Assembly (NCBI GenBank): GCA_001770955.1
Contig: MESL01000043.1
Span: 103,834 to 167,833, forward strand
Direction of reading: 5' to 3'
Origin: Burkholderiales bacterium RIFCSPLOWO2_12_FULL_65_40
GTDB lineage: Bacteria; Pseudomonadota; Gammaproteobacteria; Burkholderiales; Burkholderiaceae_C
DNA: 64,000 nucleotides
Below, in pieces: positions 43,361 through 51,487 of the stretch. Each line of letters starts with the position of its first letter. The first letter of the stretch is position 1. The position numbers and the translations under genes were made by a program. The notes below the pieces were generated by a model. The model searched no databases and was not told where the DNA came from. It worked only from the letters and a program-made list of their open reading frames with translations.

Positions 43361-44187
43361 TCGACCGCGAGCACCCGCTGAGCGTGGTGCGCCAGGCCAA
43401 GCTGCTGGAGATCAGTCGGGGTGCGGTGTACTACCGGCCACGCCAGACCAGCGAGGCTGACCTGGCGCTCATGCGCCGCATCGACGAGCTGCACCTGGAG
43501 CACCCCTTCATGGGTGCCCGCATGCTGCGGCGAATGCTGCTGCGCGAGGGCATACGCGTGGGCCGGCGCCACCTGGGCACGCTGATGCAGCGCATGGGCA
43601 TTGCCGCCCTGTGTCCACAGCCGGGCACCAGCGAACGCCACCCTGGGCACAAGATCTATCCCTACCTGCTGCGCAAGGTGGCCATCCGCCGTGCCAACCA
43701 GGTCTGGGCGCTGGATACGACCTACATCCGCATGGCCAGGGGGTTCGTGTACCTCACCGCCGTCGTCGATGTGGCCAGCCGCCGAGTGCTGGCCCACAAG
43801 GTGGCCATCACGCTGGAAGCCTGCCACGCCTGTGAGGTCATCGAGCAGGCGTTTGCCCGCTTCGGTGTGCCCGAGATCGTCAACACCGATCAGGGCAGCC
43901 AATTCACTGCCGAGGAGTTCACACATGCAGTGCTCGCGCGGGGGAGTCGTCTGTCCATGGACGGCAAGGGCGCGTGGCGCGACAACGTCTTTGTCGAGCG
44001 GCTGTGGCGAACGATCAAGTACGAGCGGGTGTACCTGCGTGCCTACGACGGCGTGAGCATCGCCAAGGCAGACATTGCGCAGTTCATTGATTGGTACAAC
44101 ACCGAGCGGCCTCACAGCCGCCTGGAGGACCACACGCCGGAGCAAACATACTGGGCGCTTCTGCCGGCAATGGACGTGGCGGCCTAG
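43357..44187 (+). CDS. IS3-family transposase OrfB (inner IS)
   Basis: A 276-residue DDE transposase. The HTH_21 region includes EHPFMGARMLRRMLLREGIR; the catalytic triad is visible as Asp in ALDTTYIRMARG, Asp in VNTDQGSQFTAEE and Glu in NVFVERLWRTIKYE, with the closing WYNTERPHSRLEDHTPEQTY. It appears complete and could supply transposition for this IS. Confidence 0.94.
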   Translation: MIDREHPLSVVRQAKLLEISRGAVYYRPRQTSEADLALMRRIDELHLEHPFMGARMLRRMLLREGIRVGRRHLGTLMQRMGIAALCPQPGTSERHPGHKIYPYLLRKVAIRRANQVWALDTTYIRMARGFVYLTAVVDVASRRVLAHKVAITLEACHACEVIEQAFARFGVPEIVNTDQGSQFTAEEFTHAVLARGSRLSMDGKGAWRDNVFVERLWRTIKYERVYLRAYDGVSIAKADIAQFIDWYNTERPHSRLEDHTPEQTYWALLPAMDVAA

Positions 44188-44345
44188 AATGAAATTCCCT
44201 GGTGCGCCCCGAGTTGCCCACCGCGTCGGCCGGTTCGTCGCAAGCGCCGACCGCCGCCGTGGACAACTCTGCACCTCTTCAACCCGCCCGCAGTCTCTTT
44301 ATCTCTTGGGGTAAAACTGTTCAGACAAGCGGGGCCACTTCTAGC

Positions 44346-44719
44346 AGGCCTTGTACGACCGCCAGCCTGCAGCCCATGCCTTGACGCACCATTCCGACAG
44401 GGGCAGTCAATACGTTTCCATCCGCTACACCGAGCGCTTGGACCAGGCAGGCATCAGACCTTCTGTGGGCAGCCGGGGTGACAGCTACGACAACGCCCTG
44501 GCCGAGACCATTAACGGGCTGTACAAGGCCGAGCTGATTCACCGCCGGGGACCCTGGAAGACCAGGGAATCCGTGGAACTGGCTACCCTGCAGTGGGTGC
44601 ACTGGTTCAACCACACCCGACTGCTTACGCCGATTGGGGGCATCCCTCCGGCAGAAGCTGAGGCAAACTACTGGAGGCAATTCGCCAACAGCAACACCTC
44701 AACAGAGGTGTCAACTTAA
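44346..44719 (+). pseudogene. IS3-family transposase OrfB, 3' part (outer IS)
   Basis: Continues the outer orfB after the inner IS: ALYDRQPAAHALTHHSDRGS with the second catalytic Asp, and SYDNALAETINGLYKAELIH with the catalytic Glu, ending ANSNTSTEVST. The residues are intact but separated from the first Asp by 1.39 kb of inserted DNA. Confidence 0.92.
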
Positions 44720-44756
44720 ATCAACCGGCCTCCTGGAAACCCGGGGCGGTTCAAAA

Positions 44757-45832
44757 CCCGAGTAGCTGTTACGCCCGAGACGGCCAAGAAGCTCAAATCT
44801 CAAGGCTACGTGGTGAAGGTGCAATCAGGGGCCGGTGCGTACGCCAACGCACCGGATGCCGCCTACGAGGCGGTAGGTGCGGAGATCACCGACGCGGCCG
44901 ATGCCTTTGGCTGCGAGTTGGTGCTCAAGGTGTGCGCCCCTTCGGCGGTCGAGCTTGCGCTGATGAAGCCCGGTACCACCGTGGTGGGGATGCTCAACCC
45001 CGTGGATGGAGAGGGCCTGCAACGCCTCGCAGGTGCGGGCCTCACCGCCTACGCACTGGAGGCCGCGCCGCGAACCACGCGCGCGCAGAGCATGGACGTG
45101 CTGTCCTCACAGGCCAACATCGCCGGCTACAAGGCCGTGATGATGGCGGCTGACAAGTACCAGCGCTTCTTCCCCATGCTGATGACGGCCGCCGGCACCG
45201 TGAAGGCCGCGCGCGTGGTCATCCTCGGCGTGGGCGTGGCAGGTCTGCAGGCCATTGCCACGGCCAAGCGCCTGGGCGCGGTGATCGAGGCGTCGGACGT
45301 GAGGCCGAGCGTGAAGGAGCAGGTCGAATCGCTGGGCGCCAAGTTCATCGACGTGCCCTACGAGACCGCCGAAGAGAAGGAAGCCGCCGAAGGCGTGGGC
45401 GGCTACGCCCGCCCCATGCCCCTGAGCTGGTTGGAGCGCCAGAAGGTGGAAGTGGCCAAACGCGTGGCGCAGGCTGACGTGGTCATCACCACCGCGTTGA
45501 TCCCTGGCCGTGCCGCGCCGGTGCTGGTGACGGAGGAGATGGTCAAGGCCATGAAACCGGGTTCGGTGATCGTGGACCTGGCGGCGCCGGCCGGTGGCAA
45601 CTGCCCGCTGACCGAAGCCGGCCAGACGGTCGTCAAGCACGGCGTGACCCTGGTGGGCGAGACCAACCTGCCCGCGCTGGTGGCGGCCGATGCCTCGGCG
45701 CTGTACGCGCGCAACGTGCTGGACTTCCTCAAGCTCGTCATCAACAAGGAAGGCGCGCTGCACCTGGACCTGGAAGACGACATCGTGGCCGCCTGCCTGA
45801 TGGCGCATGCGGGCGAAGTGAAAAGGAAATAA
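44757..45832 (+). pseudogene. pntA: NAD(P) transhydrogenase alpha subunit part 1, lacking its first 13 codons
   Basis: The dI domain of the proton-translocating transhydrogenase, which binds NAD(H). It shows VQSGAGAYANAPDAAYEAVG, VVGMLNPVDGEGL, the Rossmann motif VILGVGVAGLQAIATAKRLG, DVRPSVKEQVESLGAKF and the closing NKEGALHLDLEDDIVAACLM. The frame is open from the IS end but has no ATG; the first possible start is a GTG at 44810 with no good ribosome site. A product from there would lack about 31 residues including the first strand of dI, so activity is doubtful. pntAB and pntB are intact downstream. Confidence 0.94.
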
Positions 45833-45835
45833 GCG

Positions 45836-46156
45836 ATGGAAGCCGTGTCTCCCGTGATCATGAACCTGATCATCTTCGTGCTGGCCATCTACGTGGGCTA
45901 CCACGTGGTGTGGACGGTGACGCCCGCGCTGCACACGCCGCTGATGGCGGTGACCAACGCGATCTCGGCCATCGTCATCGTGGGCGCCATGCTGGCCGCC
46001 GCGCTGACCGAAGGCACGCTGGCCAAGTCCATGGGCGTGATCGCCGTGGCACTGGCGGCGGTCAACGTCTTCGGTGGCTTCCTGGTCACGCGCCGCATGC
46101 TGGAGATGTTCAAGAAGAAAGACAAGAAGTCCGCAGTCAAGGGAGAACACGCATGA
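45836..46156 (+). CDS. pntAB: NAD(P) transhydrogenase alpha subunit part 2 (membrane)
   Basis: A 106-residue protein forming the first part of the proton-conducting dII domain. Three hydrophobic segments are visible (NLIIFVLAIYVGYHVVW, AISAIVIVGAMLAAALT, GVIAVALAAVNVFGGFLVTR), ending in a basic tail. It starts three bases after the pntA stop and overlaps pntB by four bases, so translation is coupled. The split alpha subunit is common in alpha- and betaproteobacteria. Confidence 0.95.
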   Translation: MEAVSPVIMNLIIFVLAIYVGYHVVWTVTPALHTPLMAVTNAISAIVIVGAMLAAALTEGTLAKSMGVIAVALAAVNVFGGFLVTRRMLEMFKKKDKKSAVKGEHA

Positions 46157-47577
46157 GCATGAACCTCGTCACGCTGCTCTACCTGATCGCCAGCGTCTGC
46201 TTCATCCAGGCTCTCAAGGGCCTGAGCCATCCCACCACCTCTATCCGTGGCAATCTCTTCGGTATGACCGGCATGGCGATCGCCGTGTTGACCACGGCCG
46301 CGCTGATCGTCGAGCTGGCTGGGGGACAGGCGCTGGGTCTGGGCTACGTGCTGGCGGGCCTGGTGGTGGGCGGTGGCGCGGGCGCCATCATGGCGCAGCG
46401 CGTGGAGATGACCAAGATGCCGGAGCTGGTGGCCTTCATGCACAGCATGATCGGTCTGGCGGCGGTGTGCATCGCAGTGGCCGTGGTGGCCGAACCCTGG
46501 GCCTTCGGCATCGTGGTCAAAGGCGCGGCCATTCCTGGCGGCAACCGGGTGGAGCTCGCGCTGGGCGCCTTCATCGGTGCGGTCACCTTCTCGGGTTCGG
46601 TCATCGCCTTCGGCAAGCTCAGCGGCAAGTACAAGTTCCGCCTGTTCCAGGGTGCGCCGGTGGTGTTCACGGGGCAGCACAAGCTCAACCTGGTGCTGGG
46701 CTTGGCCACGCTGTTCTTCATTTTCGGCTTCTGGCATTCGCAGAGCTGGACTGACATCGTGCTGGTGATCGCACTGGGCTTCCTGTTGGGTGTGCTCATC
46801 ATCATCCCCATCGGCGGTGCCGACATGCCGGTGGTGGTGTCCATGCTCAACAGCTACTCGGGCTGGGCAGCGGCGGGCATCGGCTTCAGCCTGAACAACT
46901 CCATGCTGATCATCGCCGGCTCGCTGGTGGGCAGCTCGGGCGCGATCCTGAGCTACATCATGTGCAAGGCCATGAACCGTTCGTTCTTCAACGTGATCCT
47001 GGGCGGTTTCGGCGGCGGCACGGCCACGGCAACGGCCGGCGCGGCGGTGCAGCGCCCGGTCAAGAGCGGCAGCCCGGACGACGCGGCCTTCATCCTCGGC
47101 AACGCCGAGACGGTGGTGATCGTGCCCGGCTACGGCCTGGCGGTGGCGCGCGCGCAGCACGCGGTGAAGGAACTGGCCGAGAAGCTCACGCACAAGGGCG
47201 TGACGGTGAAGTACGCCATCCACCCGGTGGCCGGGCGCATGCCGGGCCACATGAACGTGCTGCTGGCCGAGGCCGAGGTGCCCTACGACCAGGTGTTCGA
47301 GATGGAGGACATCAACGGCGAGTTCGGCCAGGCCGACGTGGCGATCATCCTGGGCGCCAACGACGTGGTGAACCCTGCCGCGCTGACCAAGGGCACGCCG
47401 ATCTATGGCATGCCCATCCTGGAGGCCTACAAGGCCAAGACCATCATCGTGAACAAGCGCTCCATGGCCGCAGGCTACGCGGGGCTGGACAACGAGTTGT
47501 TCTACATGGACAAAACCATGATGGTCTTCGGTGACGCCAAGAAGGTCGTCGAGGACATGGTCAAGGCGGTTGAGTGA
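46153..47577 (+). CDS. pntB: NAD(P) transhydrogenase beta subunit
   Basis: A 474-residue protein with eight or nine membrane helices in the first 270 residues and the NADP(H)-binding dIII domain at the end. dIII carries VVIVPGYGLAVARAQHAVKE, HPVAGRMPGHMNVLLAEA, EDINGEFGQADVAIILGAND and NKRSMAAGYAGLDN. It uses the proton gradient to drive NADH + NADP+ to NAD+ + NADPH. The thiolase gene starts 69 bp downstream with no terminator seen, so transcription may continue into the catabolic genes. Confidence 0.97.
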   Translation: MSMNLVTLLYLIASVCFIQALKGLSHPTTSIRGNLFGMTGMAIAVLTTAALIVELAGGQALGLGYVLAGLVVGGGAGAIMAQRVEMTKMPELVAFMHSMIGLAAVCIAVAVVAEPWAFGIVVKGAAIPGGNRVELALGAFIGAVTFSGSVIAFGKLSGKYKFRLFQGAPVVFTGQHKLNLVLGLATLFFIFGFWHSQSWTDIVLVIALGFLLGVLIIIPIGGADMPVVVSMLNSYSGWAAAGIGFSLNNSMLIIAGSLVGSSGAILSYIMCKAMNRSFFNVILGGFGGGTATATAGAAVQRPVKSGSPDDAAFILGNAETVVIVPGYGLAVARAQHAVKELAEKLTHKGVTVKYAIHPVAGRMPGHMNVLLAEAEVPYDQVFEMEDINGEFGQADVAIILGANDVVNPAALTKGTPIYGMPILEAYKAKTIIVNKRSMAAGYAGLDNELFYMDKTMMVFGDAKKVVEDMVKAVE

Positions 47578-47646
47578 GCCTGGGGATGGCGCGCCAACCC
47601 AGCAGCCGGCTCCTCAGTTTGAGATGAACTTATGAAGGGTGAATTT

Positions 47647-48831
47647 ATGGACACAGAAGTTTATGTTGCAGGCGTTGGGATGATTCCATTCGCCAAGCCT
47701 GGCGCCAGCGATCCTTACTCGGTCATGGGTGCCAACGCCATCAAGCTGGCCCTCGCCGACGCGGGAATTGACTACTCCCAGGTGGAGCAAGCCTATGGCA
47801 GCTTCATTTATGGTGACTCCTGCTCGGCCCAGCGTGCTTTGTACGAGGTTGGCATGACGGGTATTCCGGTCATCAACGTCAACAACAACTGCTCCTCGGG
47901 CTCGACCGCGCTGTATCTGGCAAGGCAGGCGGTGATCAGCGGTATGGCCGATTGCGTCCTGGCCTTTGGATTCGAACAAATGAATCCCGGCGCACTGGGC
48001 ACCATGTACAACGATCGACCGTCGGTATTCGAGCACTTCAACGCTTGCGTTGAAGCCAATGCCGATGTTTCCAATGTTCCCATCGCATTGCGTATTTTTG
48101 GTGCCGCAGGCATGGAGCACATGAGGCGCTTTGGCACGAAACTGGACACCTTTGCCAAGATCAAGGCCAAGGCCAGCCGCCATGCGGCAAAAAATCCCCT
48201 GGCCGTTTTCAAGGCGACGGTGACGACAGAGGAGGTCATGGCCTCGCCCATGATGTGGCCGGGCGTGATGACGCGGCTGATGGCCTGCCCCCCCACTTGC
48301 GGTGCCGCAGCCGCCATTGTCTGTTCCGGTGAATTTGCCCAGCGCCATGGATTGTCGCGTTCGGTCAAGATTCGCGCGCAAGCCATGACCACCGATCGCG
48401 CCATGTCATTCGACGGCCGTGACCTGCGCGAAGTCGCGGGCTTCAGCATGGTGAAGGAAGCAGCGAATCAGGTCTATGCCGCTACAGGCGTCGGCCCCGA
48501 GGATATTGGCGTTGTCGAATTGCACGATTGCTTCGCACAGAACGAACTTCTGACCTACGAAGCCCTGGGCCTGTGCCCGGAAGGCGGGGCCGAGAAGTTC
48601 GTGAACGATGGCGACAACACCTACGGCGGAAAGGTGGTTACCAACCCATCCGGTGGACTGCTCTCCAAAGGCCACCCGATCGGCGCGACCGGACTGGCGC
48701 AATGCTTTGAATTGGTCACCCAATTGCGCGGGCAAGCAGGCGCGCGGCAGGTTGAGAACGCCCGTCTGGCGCTCCAGCAGAACATTGGCATTGGCGGCGC
48801 ATGCGTTGTCACACTTTACGAACGGGCATAA
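47647..48831 (+). CDS. SCP2-type thiolase (acetyl-CoA acyltransferase)
   Basis: A 394-residue thiolase of the SCP-x/lipid-transfer group, which cleaves 3-ketoacyl-CoA. The nucleophilic cysteine is in NNNCSSGSTAL (near residue 83), the HDCF motif in VELHDCFAQNEL supplies the second cysteine, and GHPIGATGLAQ gives the catalytic histidine. It has no SCP2 lipid-binding tail. The start at 47647 has AAGGG eight bases upstream; an ATG five codons earlier lacks one. It opens the plus-strand beta-oxidation set just after pntB. Confidence 0.92.
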   Translation: MDTEVYVAGVGMIPFAKPGASDPYSVMGANAIKLALADAGIDYSQVEQAYGSFIYGDSCSAQRALYEVGMTGIPVINVNNNCSSGSTALYLARQAVISGMADCVLAFGFEQMNPGALGTMYNDRPSVFEHFNACVEANADVSNVPIALRIFGAAGMEHMRRFGTKLDTFAKIKAKASRHAAKNPLAVFKATVTTEEVMASPMMWPGVMTRLMACPPTCGAAAAIVCSGEFAQRHGLSRSVKIRAQAMTTDRAMSFDGRDLREVAGFSMVKEAANQVYAATGVGPEDIGVVELHDCFAQNELLTYEALGLCPEGGAEKFVNDGDNTYGGKVVTNPSGGLLSKGHPIGATGLAQCFELVTQLRGQAGARQVENARLALQQNIGIGGACVVTLYERA

Positions 48832-48833
48832 CC

Positions 48834-49289
48834 ATGAAAATTTACGAAACGATTGGCAGTCTTCAGCCTTTGGTGGGCAAGGAAATCGGTGTCAGCGAAT
48901 GGGTGCTGGTTGACCAGGCCCGAATCAATCAATTTGCCGACGCCACCGGGGATCATCAATGGATTCACGTCGATCCTGAACGCGCCAAATCGGGACCATT
49001 TGGCAGCACCATCGCACACGGCTTTTTGACGCTCAGCCTGTTGCCGACCTTCCTCACCAGCGCATTCAAGATCACAAAGCAGTCCACGGGCCTCAACTAC
49101 GGGTTGGACAAGGTTCGATTCCCGTCGCCGGTGCCTGTCAACAGTCGGCTGCGCGGAACATGCCGCTTGCTGGCCTGGGACGCGCTGGGCGATAACGGTG
49201 CGCAAATGAAGTTTGAAATGACCATTGAATGCGAAGGCGCGCCGAAGCCGGCGTGCGTGGTGGAGTCCATCATTCGCTTTTTTGAATGA
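48834..49289 (+). CDS. MaoC-family enoyl-CoA hydratase
   Basis: A 151-residue hot-dog-fold hydratase (R-hydratase type) acting on 2-enoyl-CoA. The hydratase-2 motif is present: FADATGDHQWIHVDPERA, with catalytic Asp and His, followed by GPFGSTIAHGFLTLSLLP. The start lies two bases after the thiolase stop. Its pairing with an MFE2-like dehydrogenase, which uses R-hydroxyacyl-CoA in eukaryotic peroxisomes, suggests a matched hydration-oxidation pair. Confidence 0.93.
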   Translation: MKIYETIGSLQPLVGKEIGVSEWVLVDQARINQFADATGDHQWIHVDPERAKSGPFGSTIAHGFLTLSLLPTFLTSAFKITKQSTGLNYGLDKVRFPSPVPVNSRLRGTCRLLAWDALGDNGAQMKFEMTIECEGAPKPACVVESIIRFFE

Positions 49290-49315
49290 ACAACATTGAT
49301 CAGAGGTGGAAAGAC

Positions 49316-50221
49316 ATGAGCATCAATTTTCAAGATCGAGTCGTTATCGTGACGGGTGCCGGTTCCGGCCTGGGACGGCAGCACGCGCTGTCGTTTGCGG
49401 CACGCGGTGCCAAGGTGGTGGTGAATGATTTCGGTGGCAACCGTGACGGCACAGGCGGCTCCTCCGAGGCTGCACTCGCTGTCGTCGATGAGATCAAGAA
49501 GTCCGGCGGCATCGCCATTGCCAATGGCGCCAACGTCACCGAAGTTCTGGAGGTGAAGGCGCTGGTCGAGCAGACGGTTGGCGAGTTCGGCCGTGTTGAT
49601 GTGTTGGTCAACAACGCCGGCATCCTGCGCGACAAGTCGTTTTCGAAACTGGAATTGCAGGATTTCGCTGCTGTCGTGAATGTTCACCTGCAGGGCTCGG
49701 TCAACTGCACGAAGGCGGTCTGGGACATCATGCGCAAGCAGGAGTACGGCCGCATCGTGATGACCGCCTCTGCTGCGGGCTTGTATGGAAACTTCGGCCA
49801 GGCCAACTATGGTGCTGCCAAGGCGGCAGTCATTGGCCTGATGAATGTGCTGCATCAGGAAGGTTTCAAGAGCAACATCCGGATCAATACCGTCGCTCCG
49901 ATGGCCACCACCCGTATGACCGAAGACCTGCTGCCACCGGCAGCGAAGCAAGCGCTGGTGCCGGAGCGTGTGACGCCCGCAGTGCTTTTCCTGTCGAGCG
50001 AGGATGCGCCATCCAAGATGATCCTGTCCGCCGGCGGGGGAGCATTCGCTGCTGCTGCTGTCATGGAGACAGCACCTGTTTATATTCCTGATGCCGATCT
50101 CTCGCCCGAGTGCATTGCCCAGCAGATTGGCAAGATCGCCGACTGGACGACCGCTGTGCGCTACGAGAATGCCGATCAGGAAATCAAGCGATTTCTTGAA
50201 CTGGTGCTCTCCGCCCGATAG
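49316..50221 (+). CDS. SDR 3-hydroxyacyl-CoA dehydrogenase, MFE2/17beta-HSD4 type
   Basis: A 301-residue short-chain dehydrogenase. The cofactor motif is GAGSGLGRQHALSFAARGAK with VVVNDFGGNRDGTGGSSEAA, a sequence typical of the dehydrogenase part of peroxisomal multifunctional enzyme 2. The catalytic Tyr and Lys are in QANYGAAKAAVIGL (YxxxK) with Ser in ASAAG. GAGGTGG lies seven bases before the ATG at 49316, preferred over one 10 codons earlier. Expected to oxidise the product of the neighbouring MaoC hydratase with NAD+. Confidence 0.92.
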   Translation: MSINFQDRVVIVTGAGSGLGRQHALSFAARGAKVVVNDFGGNRDGTGGSSEAALAVVDEIKKSGGIAIANGANVTEVLEVKALVEQTVGEFGRVDVLVNNAGILRDKSFSKLELQDFAAVVNVHLQGSVNCTKAVWDIMRKQEYGRIVMTASAAGLYGNFGQANYGAAKAAVIGLMNVLHQEGFKSNIRINTVAPMATTRMTEDLLPPAAKQALVPERVTPAVLFLSSEDAPSKMILSAGGGAFAAAAVMETAPVYIPDADLSPECIAQQIGKIADWTTAVRYENADQEIKRFLELVLSAR

Positions 50222-50270
50222 AAAATCTGCGGTTCATTGACGTTGAATTTTTGCGCTGAAGAGAGTCCCA

Positions 50271-51473
50271 ATGCACTTCCAAGTTGCTGACCAGATCGAT
50301 GCCTTTCGAGCAGAAGTGCGGGATTTTCTGCGCAAAAATCTGCCCGCCGATCTGGCGATGAAATTTCAGAAAATGCGCGCTGCTCCGGCAGATTTGTTGC
50401 GGTGGCAGCGCATCCTGAATGCCAATGGTTGGGGGGCCCCCTACTGGCCCAAAGCGCATGGCGGCACGGGCTGGACGGTGCAGGAGCGCTTGGTATTCGA
50501 TGAGGAATGCAGCATAGCCGGTGCGCCCAGTCCGGATATATTTGCCCACAAACTGATTGGCCCGGCACTGAATCATTTCGGAACGCCCGAACAAAAGGCC
50601 AGGCACGCGGGAGGCATCATCAGGGGCGACAGCCTGTGGTGTCAGGGCTTTTCGGAGCCGGGCTCTGGCTCGGATCTGGCCTCGCTGCGCACCGCGGCCG
50701 TGCTGCAGGATGACCACTACGTGGTCAATGGGCAAAAAATCTGGACCAGCTACGCCCATCAATCGGATTGGATTTTCATGCTGGTGCGAACCGATCCGAC
50801 CGTCAAGAAGCAGGCTGGTATCACCATGCTTCTGGCAGATATGAAATCGCCGGGTATCACGGTGCGGCCCATTCTTTCGATCGATGGCCGCCATCACCTG
50901 AATGAAGTCTTCATTGAGGATTTGCGCATCCCCGTCAGTAACCGCGTGGGTGAGGAGGGAGACGGCTGGAAAATCACCAAGTTTCTTCTCAATAATGAAC
51001 ATGCATCGGCGGCGGAGCTGCACGTATTGCAGGGTTATCTGCGACGCCTCAAGCAATTGGCAACGGAGTGGGGCACAGGCACGGAACCGCTGATTGCCCG
51101 TCCCAATTTTGCGCTGCAGTTGGCGCGTTTTGAAGCCGAGGTGAATGCCATTGCCATGATGGTTTCCCGGGTGGCTGCCATGGAGCAAGCTGGCAACCTG
51201 AGCCCAGAGGCGCATGCCCTGGGTTGCATGTTGAAGGTGCGCGCAACCGAGCTTCAGCAGTCGATGAGCCTGTTCCTCGTCGAATCATCGGGGGATTGCG
51301 GTGCCATTGCTTACCCCACTGACCATGGCACCCCGCCGAAGCTCGCATACCCATTCCAGGAGGTCGTGGGCGGCATAGCTTCCGAAGCATTCTTCCGGCG
51401 CGCATCCACCATTTATGGCGGCAGCAGTGAAGTCCAGCGGGGCATCGCTTCAAGCCTTCTGTTTCAGTTCTAA
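50271..51473 (+). CDS. Acyl-CoA dehydrogenase, large/catalytic subunit of a heteromeric pair
   Basis: A 400-residue FAD enzyme that introduces the alpha-beta double bond. The flavin motif is CQGFSEPGSGSDLASLRTAA. The usual catalytic glutamate near the C-terminus is replaced (IYGGSSEVQRG, Gly in place of Glu), but a glutamate is present in LLNNEHASAAEL (near residue 243), the position used by isovaleryl-CoA dehydrogenase-like enzymes. With the next gene it resembles PimC/PimD and FadE28/FadE29-type pairs, which handle bulky or dicarboxylic substrates. Confidence 0.9.
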   Translation: MHFQVADQIDAFRAEVRDFLRKNLPADLAMKFQKMRAAPADLLRWQRILNANGWGAPYWPKAHGGTGWTVQERLVFDEECSIAGAPSPDIFAHKLIGPALNHFGTPEQKARHAGGIIRGDSLWCQGFSEPGSGSDLASLRTAAVLQDDHYVVNGQKIWTSYAHQSDWIFMLVRTDPTVKKQAGITMLLADMKSPGITVRPILSIDGRHHLNEVFIEDLRIPVSNRVGEEGDGWKITKFLLNNEHASAAELHVLQGYLRRLKQLATEWGTGTEPLIARPNFALQLARFEAEVNAIAMMVSRVAAMEQAGNLSPEAHALGCMLKVRATELQQSMSLFLVESSGDCGAIAYPTDHGTPPKLAYPFQEVVGGIASEAFFRRASTIYGGSSEVQRGIASSLLFQF

Positions 51474-51487
51474 AACATCGGGTCAGC

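Larger units (their letters stand above)
42954..44342 (+). mobile_element. IS3-family element (inner), nested in the outer IS
   Basis: Its ends are inverted repeats: AGAAGTGGCCCCGCAAATCT on the left and, from the right end, AGAAGTGGCCCCGCTTGTCT. A 3-bp duplication AGC flanks it (42951-42953 and 44343-44345). Joining the flanks restores CTGGAGCAGGCC and the LEQALYD reading of the outer orfB. Length 1389 bp. Both of its own genes look intact. Confidence 0.92.
42043..44753 (+). mobile_element. IS3-family element (outer), itself interrupted, inserted in pntA
   Basis: Terminal inverted repeats are clear: TGAACCGCCCCGGGAATTGA on the left and, read from the right end, TGAACCGCCCCGGGTTTCCA. A 3-bp target duplication AAA flanks it (42040-42042 and 44754-44756). 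Without the nested element it would be about 1.32 kb, usual for IS3. It carries orfA and an orfB that a second IS has split. Confidence 0.93.
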
